A stretch of DNA of 64,000 nucleotides, taken from Marchantia polymorpha subsp. ruderalis. Its lineage: Eukaryota > Streptophyta > Marchantiopsida > Marchantiales > Marchantiaceae. This document shows positions 25,801 to 38,319 of this stretch, piece after piece. The notes beneath the pieces were generated by a model. It was given only the letters and a program-made list of their open reading frames with translations. It was not told where the DNA came from and searched no databases. A program made the translations under genes and the position numbers. Position 1 is the first letter of the stretch. Each line of letters begins with the position of its first letter. The stretch covers positions 31,188,501-31,252,500 of the forward strand of contig AP031352.1 of NCBI GenBank assembly GCA_037833965.1. The letters are read 5' to 3'.

Positions 25801-27165
25801 AAAGTGGCCTACGACAATATTAGAACTAACTACTGTATGATGTACATGCACACAATTACCTCCATGCCTCTACGTGACCCATGCTCTGTTTACTACATCT
25901 CTTCCTTAGTATTGCTTGTTCAGGTCTTGCTAGTACTATCTGCTCCTTATTAGATTATGAAATCTTCACATTGCTTATCTGGAAATTTCTGTAACCTCCC
26001 CTAACTTTCTTTGCTTTCTGGTCTAGTTTGCTTCTCTCTAGCTTGCAACTCCTTCCTTGAAAATAATCATTGCAGCTCCGATACTATGAATATATCTCGG
26101 TCTTCCCTTCCTCATCCCAACTTCGATTGTATCGAATCTTCAACTATGTGTGATGAGATTCTTGTTGGTGGATATCCCGACCCCATCCCTCTTGTTCCAC
26201 TTATGAGGTTTCTATCGTCATTATTCCTGAAAATCGTGCTTGCGAGCCTATTTGGGTTTCACTTTTTGCTGTGGTTATAGTTTCATCATCTGTATCCATG
26301 CCAATGAGCGCGAGCACTTTATCGTTTACCAGTGCTGCCTATGTCCCGTCATTAGAATCTATCATTCCCGTTTGGTGATATTTGAGCGTTTTCATCTTCG
26401 TGCTGACAGTATACTGCTCGTTATGCTGACAGTAAACTTGCGTCCGTCAATGCTAGAAAAATGACAACTAACCGTGATTTTTTCTCTCTAATGATTCAAC
26501 ATCTCTGTCGTCGTCGATGTCAACTGAAGCTTCTGACCACGGCTGTGAATCCCTCTGCATCTACCTTGGATCTACCGTCGTTCTCTCTCAGCCTCTCCCG
26601 TGCCAGCTTGCTGTATTCTTAACCTCTCCTGCGCATCATCGATATTTCATAGCAGCTTTAGGCACTCTTTGAAAAACAATGTCTAATATTGCTATAAAAA
26701 TGAACTCGGGATGTGATCACAGTGAGATGACGCGCATCTACATACTCTTACGTTATACGTTGCTTCACATCCCCATCATAGTTCATCATCCATGATTATT
26801 TGCCTTCATATCCAATATAATTTATTGGATACAAACCTATTTCACCTCCTATCTCTCACAGTAGTTCTTTCAGCTTCTAATTGAGATATACTATCTTGTA
26901 ATTTCATCTGGACTGAAATTTTCGTATTGCTCAATATTGCGTGAACACACGAGGTTGACCCATAAATGTGCAATCACTAAGTGTTAGATAAATGAAAAGC
27001 GACTTGGTATCAAGAGCCAAATATCGCATTTCGTGTGGGTCGAAGGGTATCATGTAACAGCGTGTACTCATAACCTCCATAACTATGTCTAGTTTCGACA
27101 AAGTCCACACCTCTTATGCCCATTCCATCACCCTACCCCTACTGGACGTGACACGCAATCTGAGC
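25801..27165. other. Intermediate-GC region, no gene recognised
   Basis: Pyrimidine-rich plus-strand sequence with short frames (26011-26280, 26240-26464) that carry no recognisable motif. A word resembling a retroelement primer-binding site (TTGGTATCAAGAGCCA, about 27003) is present but has an extra A and no LTR end next to it. Confidence 0.35.
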
Positions 27166-27174
27166 TTGTAAAGC

Positions 27175-27262
27175 ATCAGCTTAGTTGGTAAATTGACCTG
27201 TACATCATTCCATACGCCCAAACCTAGAGGTACTAGGTTCCACTTCCTACAGCTCGAATGGT
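27175..27262 (+). mobile_element. tRNA-derived SINE-like relic
   Basis: An A-box-like word (CAGCTTAGTTGG, about 27177-27188) is followed 57 bp later by a B-box-like word (GGTTCCACTTCC, 27236-27247), in the order of a Pol III internal promoter. Between them the sequence does not fold as an obvious tRNA. This is the usual look of an old tRNA-derived SINE head. No 3' tail or target duplications were defined. Confidence 0.35.
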
Positions 27263-30200
27263 CTTCTTGAGCTCTATGTACTCCGCGATATGAAATGAGT
27301 CCTCATGATACATTTCTTGATATGGATTCAAAATTTCAGCACTCGTTACGCCATCTTTTCCTCATTTTTTCTCACGCATTGCTCCGAATTGATGGCACTT
27401 CATCATGCTTCATCTTCTGCTATATCCTCTTCTCTTGATTCAAGTTTTGGATTGCCTCTCCATCGGTTCAGGTCTATTTGCTGGAGCCTCCTACTGCAAT
27501 GACGGCTGTGTGGAAACCGGTGGCCATGACACCTACCCTGTGTGCCCGCAAGTTTGCCAAATAGTTTTCCCTAGCAGGACTATAAAATCAAAGTCACTTA
27601 TTAAGCCATATCCGACTCTGTGAATCCTTCTCAGTTCCTGGCTGATGGCTTTTGGACACCTGCACATCTTTGAAAAGTGCATGCGTTGTGCCGCTTGGTT
27701 TTCAGTCATCATCCGAGACAGTAGAGATCCAGCGTCGAGGACGACTTGACGTTCCATCTCCGCTTGTTATTGCCAGAGGTTATATATTTTATTTTATTTT
27801 ATCAATTTTTCCCTCCTGAATCTGCTTCGCCGCCATCATTGATTCCCACATCTTAGTCGGTTTTAAGTGCTTCGGCTGTCAGGTCTACCATACACTAAGT
27901 ATTGAACTCCTATCAGATCAATCTGCATCTATCAGCTTGACATTCTGCCTCGCGTGCCAAAGGTTTCTCCTCGCCAGGCCTTTCATTGCTGATTAGGACT
28001 GAGCTCAACACTCATGTCAAAATTATCATATGATCTATCTATTTGCAGCATAGATTTGAAAGTTGTGTTCCACCATAGCCACACACACGGAGGAAAACAC
28101 TGGAGTCCCTTCCGCACACTAATCTCAAAACACGGCAGGCAGCTGGACGATGATCACCCGTCCCAGCTCGTCTCGCGCCCTCCACTCGAAAGGGCTGGCG
28201 ATGTAGCGAAATTAGTTTCGCTATAGATAGATGCAGTAGCTCATTAACTTGACGCGGTGCACATACCCACCGCGACTACGTACGTCCTCCACTTCCCGTA
28301 GCTGGTGGGAATCCCACCCTAAAACAAGTACAGTCCACAAGCACGTGTCCCCACTCCACAAGCGGTCGGACTAACCGCGGTTAGCCGCGAATGAAACCAG
28401 CTCAACACCCTAGACCCGGACAGACTGTTCACGTGGCGGCTGTCCAGACAGGAGGAGATCAGCGCACAGGACCGGCTAACGAACTTCATTCTTCCTCGGA
28501 GCCGGTTCTTGTAAGGAATCTCCTGAAGAGAGCAGATCCTAGCGAACTACAGTTGCCGGTAGCGTGGAGCGGAAAGACCGTGAACACGAGCATAAGATAT
28601 CTCGTCGAGACTTAGCCAATCATTAGAGTATGGCTCAACACGCCCCGATCGGAGCGGGCGAGGGAGAAGAAGCACCCTCGGATTGCCATCCCGAGCGCCT
28701 TCCGTCTCCACGACGTACTCGGGAAATTGATGTTCACGTCTGTATGGGGTTGGGGGGAAGGGACTGGATCGAGAGGGCGGCGGGCGGCGAACGTGTGGCG
28801 GGTGCCTGTGATTGGGAAGTATGATTCGGAGGGAGAAGTCGAGGCAGGATTGCGAGAGTAGTGGCGTGATGGTTGACGAGGTATCATTAAGGACGGCCAC
28901 CTCGGATTACTGGAAGAGTGCATCAACCCGGACTCACTTTTGCGAGCGAGATTTGGGTGCGGAGATTAATCACAATCATCAAGATCCCGCGTTCATATTC
29001 AAGAGATTTACAAGCTCCGTGTACACGGCCAACTGAATAGGCGTCTCCAAAGTTTTCATCGTCGGCGCTCTTAAATTTGACGCTGCTTTTGGCCATAGTC
29101 CGCATCCATGCCATAGTCCATCCATGCAGCGCGATCGACGGACTGTGGGCGAAGTTCGGTGACAGATTCTTGCGAGGACGAGTGGGGGCGGTCGATATTG
29201 CACGCGTTGCCTCATTCCGGGGAGCACTCTTCCTCTCCTTCACTTACTCACGACGGACACGATGCATCAATTTCCATCATAAATGTGGATCATTGCCGTG
29301 GGCTTGCTCTAGCACGAGCCTGTGCTAAAGTTGACCCCAACGTAAACTTGTCGAGATTCACGTATCATTGGAACTCATGAATCTGCGGGCACATATAGGT
29401 TGGAATAAATCATAACTGTCTCTTGCCCGGGACATCCGAAGCGTATTCTCGAAATTTATTATATGGATCTCGGAACTCAGATAGATTTCAACGGTGATTC
29501 ATCCATGAGTGCAGATTGATTGCTTGACCACATAAATGTTCGAATGTGTCAAGTTATTGTTTGGCAATCAAATGTTCGTTCTTTCAATGAATATGACACT
29601 TCTTTTGTCGTCGTCAGATACACCCAACTTCCCTGCAGTGTTGGAGGTTTTAATTTGAATGTCACTCGTTTTCCAAAGCCGCCTTATATTCGCAACTCAT
29701 AAACCTTTTCTTTTTGGTAGTTAAAGCACACTCGCTTCACGAAAGTCATTCCTTTTACTTTCCGAAATCAAGGTCACACCGAATGCTACAACCGGTTCAG
29801 GCTCAGTTTAGGTTCAAGCTCATTCGTTAAACCTTATTCCGGGGCCTTAGGTGCGGTTCCATTCGCTTGCATAAGCGGTCACTCTATATGTTACCTTCAT
29901 GAAGACAATTCGTTGCTCTTCTCTGGTATCGTCCGGATTGTACTGGAGGATGGCAGCAATTTGATTCACGTCTCAATTGAACCATCGATTGCAACTTTAT
30001 TTCCTTTTGCTTCTTCACTAATATTCGGCTAATCTTAATCAGAAGTCTGTTGGGTGTTGTTCAATTTGAGCAACAAGCGCTGAAGTTCGAAATCTGTGTG
30101 CTCTATGCGGTGTGTTCAATAGCTTGATTGATGGATGAAGCGACATGTTTAATTAAGAGGAGTGAATGCACCGATATTACAAGCGTACCCATAAATACAA

Positions 30201-32004
30201 CATTTGGTGCATGGGCAGAACAGGGAAGCAAGGTTGATATGTTACAGTACTAGGCATTAAACAACAGCTTGGATATAGCGTAAGAAAGTGTGGATCAGCA
30301 AATGATGAGAAACCACTGAGTGGTACAACCTGTGGAATAAAATCAGCGTGTAAACATATGAAGGCTTCTTTAAAGTGTACAATTAAGTTACAAGCAACAC
30401 GGGGCAACTCTCGTTCTCCAGCGTCATCCAGTAGATCGCACAGCAAGCAACAAAAGTTGCGTTCCTACTACTCGTCAGTTCATAAGGTCAAGTCTAACTT
30501 CAATGCTTTTGAGATCTGCGGATTTTTAGCAACCATGCATATGTTGTTTTTAATAGAAAGAAACCGAACCAGCAACTGTACAGCGAGACCTAAAGAAGTT
30601 AAGGTCCGGGATGCTGAAAACTGTGACTTACTGTACAATTATCTTAACGCCTTAAAGCAAAGGTGGAGTGCCTGTCATTCACTATCTATTTCCTCCCGAG
30701 TGATCATATGTGATAAAAGGCCTACTGGGAAACAAAAAAACCCCCTTGTTTAATACAAAAGAACCATTGAAATTCATTGTTATCCCTTTGGAAGACATGT
30801 CTCCTACTGTATCATGGTTGATAGTTCTCATCAAGGTCGTCTTTTTACGACCATAATGATTCCTTGGATACAATGTCTTCATGAGGTGAGATGCAACACT
30901 TCATAACTTGCAGTCTGTACAGACGAGCAAAACGTGTATTATGTATTTGTCCACAACATAACCTATATCAGGCCGATCGATATCTGCGGCTTGACTTCAA
31001 GTGGTTGAGTTAAACCAAGCAGTTGAGCCGATTGCTAGCTAGCAGGAATGATTCTCAGGTCCAAGTAATGTTTGTCCAACTACTGTATTCGCATATGAAG
31101 GTTATGGTGGCATGACTCATTGAACAGCCCTCTCTGGTAACTATAAAGTGGACTTGGAACTATGAAAACAATCATTTTGCTCGAGATCCACCAGGGAGAG
31201 CTCCACATGTATATAATTGAAACATCAATTGAAAAGTCATACACAAGGTTAGGACAATGTCCCCCACATGAGTGGCGAAAAGAATGTTTCGAAACGGCTT
31301 TGAATGGTGATAGCCAAGTAAAGAGATCATTTTAATTGAGGAAAAAAAGTTCAAGTGTATTGTGTACTTCTGCCCCTTACAGCAATAAACCAGAGAATAA
31401 ATCATTGTGCTCAGTATTTGCAATTGATGATCTTGGTTCTACTCATGCTCAATCACCACGAGACTGAGACACACGCAAAGTTACGGGAGTTGTTCAGGTT
31501 ACTTTGAAGTTGATGAGTATGATTCTCTCCTTTATATTGGTTCCAGATCTTATGTGATACCATATAACCTCTTTTCTTCGGAACCAACTGACGATGAACA
31601 ATTTTATAGTACTCTAACCGCTCAGAGCAAGGTCCCATATACATTTATATGGACCTTGTCTTCATAGTGCAATATGTTGAATTCTTGTCGCAATAATCGA
31701 ACAACTGTAGTGATAATTGGGATAATATCGAAATGCCTCTTAAACGATTTGGTGATTACCTTCAGGGTTCCAAAGTGTTTATCGTGACAGTTGCTGTCAC
31801 GATTAACATACGATCATAGAAATCAATTCAGCGATTCCCTTTGCTGGCAAACCTTGGCACAAAATGCAGGTCATCTAAAGAATGTTTGCAAAGACCACAG
31901 TAATTGTCACCTTTCTGTATTTGTATTATTTTTTGATTTTATTTTTTATCCTCTACAAAGTTCAGCTATGTGTTTGAATCTGTGAATGTCAAGATCTCTT
32001 TAGG
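27263..32004. other. Balanced-GC region with unassigned frames
   Basis: GC is highest at 28.0-29.3 kb, where overlapping frames occur on both strands (28547-28900 and 28923-29243 minus; 30358-30753 plus, 131 codons). None shows a domain I know. A short perfect hairpin (TAGCGAAA-TTAG-TTTCGCTA) sits at about 28205-28224. The region may contain promoter or first-exon sequence of an unknown gene, or intergenic DNA. Confidence 0.3.
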
Positions 32005-32281
32005 ATTTTGGTCAATCTTCCAAACTCTTCTTTACTTCACCTCAAGCTCAGGTTAGTGAAGAGCCTTCTGTTGGTCTCACTTTGAGGTTTCCTATCTTCC
32101 AAACTGACTTCTTGGAATTGATTCATCCCAGTATTGTTCTTGACCATGAGCTAGTTTCTCACTTGACACCGAACCCAGTGCAAACTGGTAAACATGCCAT
32201 TAATATGAGAATAAACCGGGAACTTCCAAAAACCATGCAAACAAGGATGAACATGTGGCGCTTTATGTGGTCCACGAGATA
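32005..32281 (+). other. Exon-like open stretch of unknown identity
   Basis: After an acceptor-like TCTCTTTAG an open frame of about 92 codons runs to TAG at 32281. The translation is protein-like (EEPSVGLTLRFPIFQTDFLE, then LTPNPVQTGKHAINMRINRE). No family is recognised and no partner exon was joined. It could be a transposon fragment or an exon of an unannotated gene. Confidence 0.2.
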
Positions 32282-33663
32282 GCTTGGAATTAGACGACGC
32301 AACTCTATCTGCTCAATATGAGTTATAATGATGAAAATACCTTTTCTACACTTAGCGTTGAATCATCTTAAAAAAGTGAAAAATAAATTTGCTTCTAATA
32401 AGACACTATAGCCTTGACGGCATTAAAAAATCTTATTTGGTAAATGCAAAGAACAGAAATCGTAGTTTTTTTCTTACTTCTCTAGATCAAAAAAATACTT
32501 ATTTGGATAATTCGTGAATTGTGATTGTTAATGCCATTTTCCTGGCTAGATCCTTTTCCTTCTGGAAAAAATAATTTCTGAGCTCATTGCAAGACCAGTG
32601 AAGAGGGATAGGGAGTGGTCTGCGGGCTGTAGTTTATACGAGGAGGGGTTTGTATGAGGTTTTAAGAGGCTAAGTAAAGAAAAATCTTTGATGCTTTGAA
32701 ATGCTTATACTACTTACTAATCAGCCTCACTAAAACTTAACACAATCTTTGTAGGGTTTGTACATCTTCTTAAGACATTTCTGAAAATAAAAAGTTATAA
32801 AGTAGGAAACCATCAAAGTGTGAATCACCGGATTCATTCGTATTCACCAAGATAGTTACTTAACCAACTTGAATATACTCTTTCATAGAATTTTGTGAGC
32901 CTATCTTTTCAATGTAGAACCTATTGCCTTCATCTTCTCAAATCTATCACCAATAATTCCCTTCTTAGTTAGCAGATGTTAGAGCTTTATCATAGTAGTT
33001 TACATCCAACATATATCATTCCTCTTGGAGACTGCAAATTATAGAAGAGAACGAGTAGCCATTTGATCATATTGAGTTGAGATCAATAAATATATACAAA
33101 TTCCGAATCTTACATCCCTATGAATTAGAATAGTTTCTGATATAATGTCAATGATAAGCTCAACTCACAAAAAATACGACACTTTTGAAAATTTCCAAGT
33201 TGATATCATCAAGTTTCATCTAATCTTCTTTATAACTCATGTTCATAATGTATCTAGGATAGCCAAGTGAACAAAACCTGAAGAATTTGATTTGATCTAT
33301 CTTTAATTAATATGTGTTGTGAAGTGTTTTCCATTTATCCATTTTTGTAACAAAATATTTATTTCCAAAATATTTCATTTATTCTATGATTTTTTTTTCA
33401 TATCAAGCTTCAAAATATCTTTCAATGATCAAATTTAAAAGTCAAAACTATTTTCTTCATGAAGATGTATGATCTTAATCAAGACAAAATAAAACAATCA
33501 CTAAAATGAGATGTGCTGCATTTTTATTTCTTCCAATTTTTCTTGACTAGTATCAATTTAAATATATGGCTAAACACAAATTTATGCTTTTGGGGCCAAA
33601 TTGTCTTCAATACATTATGAAATGAAGAATATAAGATTTCACGATACATGAATGATGCAACAT
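32282..33663. other. AT-rich block, nothing recognised
   Basis: AT-rich sequence with stops in all frames. Some minus-strand phrases loosely resemble Copia pol, but no ordered set of motifs could be established. Confidence 0.4.
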
Positions 33664-34032
33664 TGTAACCATCTTTGGTAGTTAGAACTAAAGTAGATGA
33701 TACTCAAGATGAATTTATAGTTTTTGTTACCATGCACTAGTTATAACTGCCACGTCAGATATCCGCATGCTTGATGGATAGAGAGTAAATATGTTAGTTG
33801 ATAACGACACGTAAACGATCCATGTCAATGGTAGGTAAGGATTAAATGTGTTAGTTGAGAGCGCCACATTATACATCCACTAGTAGCAGAATGAATGATG
33901 GAAATAAGATCTTATTTCCTTGTATTTATTTAGAAAAGGTATATAATGAAGAGTGAAACCATTGTTGGTACCTCTCATCTTTAAAATTTATATTTTCATC
34001 TTTTGGTTACTTTCTCTCTGCATTCTATTACA
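33664..34032 (+). mobile_element. Old solo-like Gypsy LTR (same family as 59.3 kb)
   Basis: Begins TGTAACCATCTTTGGTAG and ends ATTACA, matching the LTR at 59315-59734 along its length: the same opening, GTTAGAACTAAAGTAGA, a GCCACGTCAGATATCCGCATGC unit, the GATCTTATxxCCTTGTA block, the ACCATTGTTGGTA block and the terminal CTATTACA. Most differences are C-to-T or G-to-A. It is about 50 bp shorter. No primer-binding site follows, so it is a solo LTR or a fragment. The flanking 5-mers AACAT and AAAAT could be a decayed target duplication. Confidence 0.85.
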
Positions 34033-35039
34033 AAAATTATCCACAATGCATGACCATTGTCTTCTAAAGAATTTTTACACATGATTGTGCGTATTAAAAT
34101 AAAGATTGAGATTGAATATCTTGCAAGATATCAAATTACAAATTGTATGACCCTTGATAAAAAAATATATGGAATTATTAAGCTGAATATATATTGTAGA
34201 TCTTTATACTTTACTTTGATATATAAAAAATTATTTTGATAATTGTATCTGAAATCTCGCGGTCTTGCTTAAAATAACAATGGATTTCAAGATTTTTTTA
34301 CCAAAAAACAACATCGTCCTATAAAAATTTGAAAATAATTCAAGTTTTCATCTTTTCTTAGAATTGTATGGCAACCCTATGGCGGTTGAGTTGTGACAAT
34401 TATTCCTAAAAAAATTCAATCAGTTTAGCAAGTTCAATAGATATTAACTCATTTTGAATTATAACATACATACAAAGCTAATATTAATGAACAATCATGC
34501 ACAATGAGATGTAACAATTTGTGTTAGATGTATGCAATACGTGTTTTATTATCATCTAAGGTTTCAACTAATAAAATAAAAATAAAAATGAAGATCATTA
34601 ACGAAAAAAATACTACGTAGTTTATTCAATCTTGGATTTTTGTTCATGAGATTAACAATTTTTTTACTCAAAAAATACACAATAACTAAATCTAGTACCA
34701 TCTTGAGTTTAACTTGAGATCTGAATTAACACTAACAATTAAAATCTTCCTCTTGATTCATATTGAGGATATATAAAAAAATTTAATCTATATAATTAAT
34801 TTATAAAAAATAATAAAAAAAATCTAATCAAAAATTCATTTTAAACAAAAGCTAACTAGAATTAAGCCATAGCCAGAATACTATAGGATAAAACTATGTA
34901 GATCTAACAAAAAATTGCTAATAAACTTTTCTTGAGCTCCTCATGCAAAACCTGCATATTAACACAATGTATTTAAAAATCTCCAAATGAATAATTTTGA
35001 TCAATGCATTAGTTAGATTGAATTTTCAATCAATCTTGA
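34033..35039. other. AT-rich block, no gene
   Basis: No domain or RNA recognised. It probably contains the 3' side of the minus-strand Copia relic, but no LTR could be delimited. Confidence 0.4.
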
Positions 35040-36226
35040 TTAATCAACCTTTTTATCAAAAATTACATGTTTGGAAAAATGATACATGATATCAATGTGC
35101 TTCACTCTATTGTCCATCACTTGATTTGCAGCAAGATGTAATGCATTTTAGCTATCACAATGAAAATAAACAACCTTCAGTTTCAAATCCATGTCAATGA
35201 TAAGCTTCTCTAACCAGATAGCTTACTTTGTTGCTTCTGTTGCCACTATATACTCAACTTTAGTTATGTACTAAGCTACACACCATCTCTAACTAGTGCA
35301 TCCATCATCCAAGTGTAAATACATATCAAGTGAAAATATATATAAGTAGATTTTTTTGAGTTCAAATTTTATTGATAGTCAACATTAATTTAGCATAACA
35401 AGTATTTGGCATTGTTTAATAATTCATCAAACAATAAATCATAATCCTCAATACTCTTCAAATAACTGAAATTTTATTTCATTTCTTTCCAATGAATCTT
35501 CCCTAGATTTAATATATAATTGCTTACTTTGTCCATCGTTAGACTAGTAATAGGTCTTGTTCACACCATCAAATACATGAGGTTGTACATAGTTCTATCA
35601 CAATGAATATATGACATTAGGCTACAGAAAGTCTCAAATGTGTTGTCAAAGACGTCCATATTTTTAAAAAATATGCGATGTTGAAGCTATTCATTATATG
35701 TCAAATTTACTTGTCTTGACTCAATCAAAGCTTATTCTTCTCCAACTTCCTATGAATCTTCATCCCTTGTATCATCTTTGATTCATCCAAATCTTTTATA
35801 TTGAATGTAGACTTCAATTGGCTCTTGTATTCATCAACGTCGGATTAGTTCTTTGCAAAAATAATCATATTATCCACGTAGAGCTTTAGAATAATAAGAT
35901 TGAAGATTTTATCATTCGCTTTCTTCATGTAGTCACAATAATCATATACACTCATTGACAAATCTTGTATCTTTTTGAACTCGTCAAATCGCATATTGCA
36001 CTACCTAGGAGTTTGCCTCACCCATATAATGATTTTAGCAATCTATAAATTATGTTTTACTCACGTTTCATTACAAAGCCAATTGATTATTTCATGTAAA
36101 TTTTCAACTCTAGATATCTAAAGAAAATTGATGAAACTTTGTTCATCTAATTCATAACAAGACAAAATATTGCACCTAGTGCACATATCAAACAAATTGT
36201 AGCATACTTTATTACAGGTTAAAAAA
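35040..36226 (-). pseudogene. Copia RT-RNase H relic
   Basis: Read on the minus strand from 36226 leftwards, Copia pol motifs occur in order. PVIKYATICLICAL (RT start) comes first, then the IYRLLKSLYG block, then RFDEF, then the catalytic box as LYVDNMIIFAKN (YVDD changed to YVDN) and SDVDEYKSQLKSTFNIKDL. Near the left end are the RNase H segments TKVEYIVATEATK, VVYFHCDS and NRVKHIDIMYHF (the family reads RTKHIDVRYHF). Several in-frame stops occur and the catalytic Asp is lost, so it is dead. The right end is abrupt where GC rises, suggesting a later insertion or rearrangement there. Confidence 0.9.
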
Positions 36227-37627
36227 CTTTGTATTAGTCCATATATTGTAAGATTGGGCGGCTCATTCCGGTCAGTCCCAACTTTACGTTTTCATAGGTT
36301 GACGGCTTAAAGGTTTTCTTGTTTCTTTTAGAGTTTGTGTGTGTTTTAAGATTTTTTGTTTTTCTATGTGATTTGAATTTGAATGTTGCGGAATTTTACG
36401 GGCCTATGGGAGTATTTAATAGGTGAAGATGCTTTTTTTCCCAAACGACATCCGTTTAAGAGAACAATGCTCTTATAGATAGAAAACCAGTTTTTAAAAG
36501 CATTTTCAAAGAAAACTGTTTTGATTGTAGAGCAAAAGATTCAAGTTTTGATTGTAGAGCAGAAGATGAGATATTATTTGTCTTTTTTTTTCAAGTCTAG
36601 ATTGTATGTAGATGGAATAATTATGATTGTTGGAAGTTAAGGGAATTTTGTAGTAACTTAGTTTTTATTTTTTATTTTTATTTTAAGTTTGAGGAGTAGA
36701 TGAATAAAAATCTACACTTTTATGGTGAGAATAATTAAAAGTAGATTAAATGTAGGATTCTGTAGCAGATAACTAGTTAGGAATAGTTGAAATTCATGTT
36801 AGATACTCCTTTGCTGAAGTTAGTATTTTTACTTGCATTCAATGAAGTTAAATTAGATGGGTTATGACCTACTAGAGTAGAATACCTCATAATGTTGTCA
36901 GTTAATAGTGATTTGACTTAAAAAGAATCTTGATAGATGGAGCTTGACATGCTTGTTCTAAGGAGTTGAAGAACTTCTGAAACGGATGAGGTATCACCAA
37001 GTTACGAGTGTTGAAAGTGACTGGTATGAATAGGAAGAAGGGCCTTTGGCTTTGACACCTTCAACTTTGTAGCTGAAGGGCCTTCGGCGTAGTAAAAGGC
37101 GGTGCCAATGGGAAGTAACTTCGGCTTTTGCATAGACGGTCATGCAAGTTCACAAGGCGGTTATGGCGTTGAGAGACACCATCAATAACTGAAGTTCCGT
37201 GCTAACATTTCGTGAGAGTTCACTATCAAATTGAGAGTTTTGTGAGGATCGTGAGGGAGTAATTGAGACCGCAACGATGGTGCGACATCCGGAACTTTGA
37301 TTGAAGGCATTGAGAATGGCGGAGTTTGAATTGATAGCATTACGCGATGTCTTGACAGCCGTTAGGCTTTAAAATCTTGCTCTGGGTTGGAATTGGGTTT
37401 CCACGGCAAATTGTGAAGGAGTGGTATGAGGATTGCGCACCAAATGGCAATGGGATTCGTGATAACCTTAGAGTTAGACGATTGAGCAATGGACGCAAGT
37501 CTTGCGACCGTGTGCAGGTCAAGAAGTCGATTTGCTCTACAATCACCAGAGCGTGAAGGTGACTTAGCAAGAAGAGAATACATTTGTAGTGTTGTTTAAG
37601 TCGCCTCTATTGACCAAGAATGGATGA
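36227..37627. other. Mid-GC region between two Copia relics, unassigned
   Basis: GC rises from about 36240 rightwards. The sequence begins TGTAAGATTGGGCGG directly at the truncated end of the minus-strand Copia relic, which would suit an element end, but no matching partner was found. Frames here contain stops at about the chance rate. Short GGCCTTCGGC words recur (37048, 37083, 37997). Confidence 0.3.
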
Positions 37628-38288
37628 TGGACGATGGATCACATCGATCAGCTGGAACGCAATGTGACAGGGGCACTGAAGTGGATTTTGAGACCTTTGC
37701 GCACGATGTACATGGCGTCTTGGCAGATAGGATTTGTGAAACGTGCGGTGACGGGAAAGCCAAACCATTTGGCTGAAATCTTGTAGAGCGTCAACAACAA
37801 GGATGTCCATGACAGGTTTGGGGGATCGCAGATTAATCAGTTTCCGTTCTTTGTCAATTTCTATCGGGGTAAAGGATTGTTGACAAAGGAGTAGAATAGG
37901 AAATTTTCGCTCAAAAGAAAAATTATTGTATCAGATGACGAAGTATATGGGAGAAAACGAAGTTGTTAGCAAAGATGACGACGTTGAACTTGCACGGCCT
38001 TCGGCCGAAGTTGACATGTCAGATGACGATGTTGAGGAACAATTTGTGAAGAGGCGAAAGAGATTGCAGACATCTTCGGCTTCAGAAATTGTTGATCGAC
38101 GTAGCGGATTGAGGACTAGATGACTTGCACCTGCGCGGTTGAGGATGGCGGATACGCATGCTCGCAGTAAGGTGAATAGGTACATGTCACTCTTAGACGA
38201 GAGAAAGTTATTACCAGACATTGGTAATAATCAACTTAGATTTTTGCAAACATTATATTATGGGCAAGCAACTCCGGCAAGCTTTTAG
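37628..38288 (+). pseudogene. Decayed unrecognised frame, acidic then basic
   Basis: Two nearly open stretches on the plus strand follow each other. 37628-37891 (about 88 codons, one TAG) reads for example TMDHIDQLERNVTGALKWIL and later NQFPFFVNFYRGKG. After a +1 frame change, 37926-38288 (about 121 codons, one TGA at 38121) has an acidic segment (EVDMSDDDVEEQFVKRRKR) followed by an Arg/Lys-rich and then a mixed tail. Stops are rarer than chance in these two parts but not further upstream. I recognise no family. It might be a non-gag/pol ORF of a retroelement or a captured gene. Confidence 0.3.
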
Positions 38289-38319
38289 TGTTTGAATTCA
38301 TAATTCCAAATAATTATTT

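Noticed and set aside
27003..27018. Retroelement primer-binding site TTGGTATCAAGAGCCA
   Set aside because: It has an extra A compared with TGGTATCAGAGCCA, and no LTR end (CA) precedes it, so it is more likely chance or too decayed to support.
28205..28224. Hairpin TAGCGAAA-TTAG-TTTCGCTA as a terminator
   Set aside because: Factor-independent hairpin terminators do not apply to Pol II genes, and no T-run or gene end lies next to it.
37277..37627. Upstream extension of the 37.6-kb frame as one decayed long gene
   Set aside because: Stops occur there about once per 15 codons, no rarer than chance. Each stop being one C-to-T step from a sense codon is true of all stops and proves nothing.
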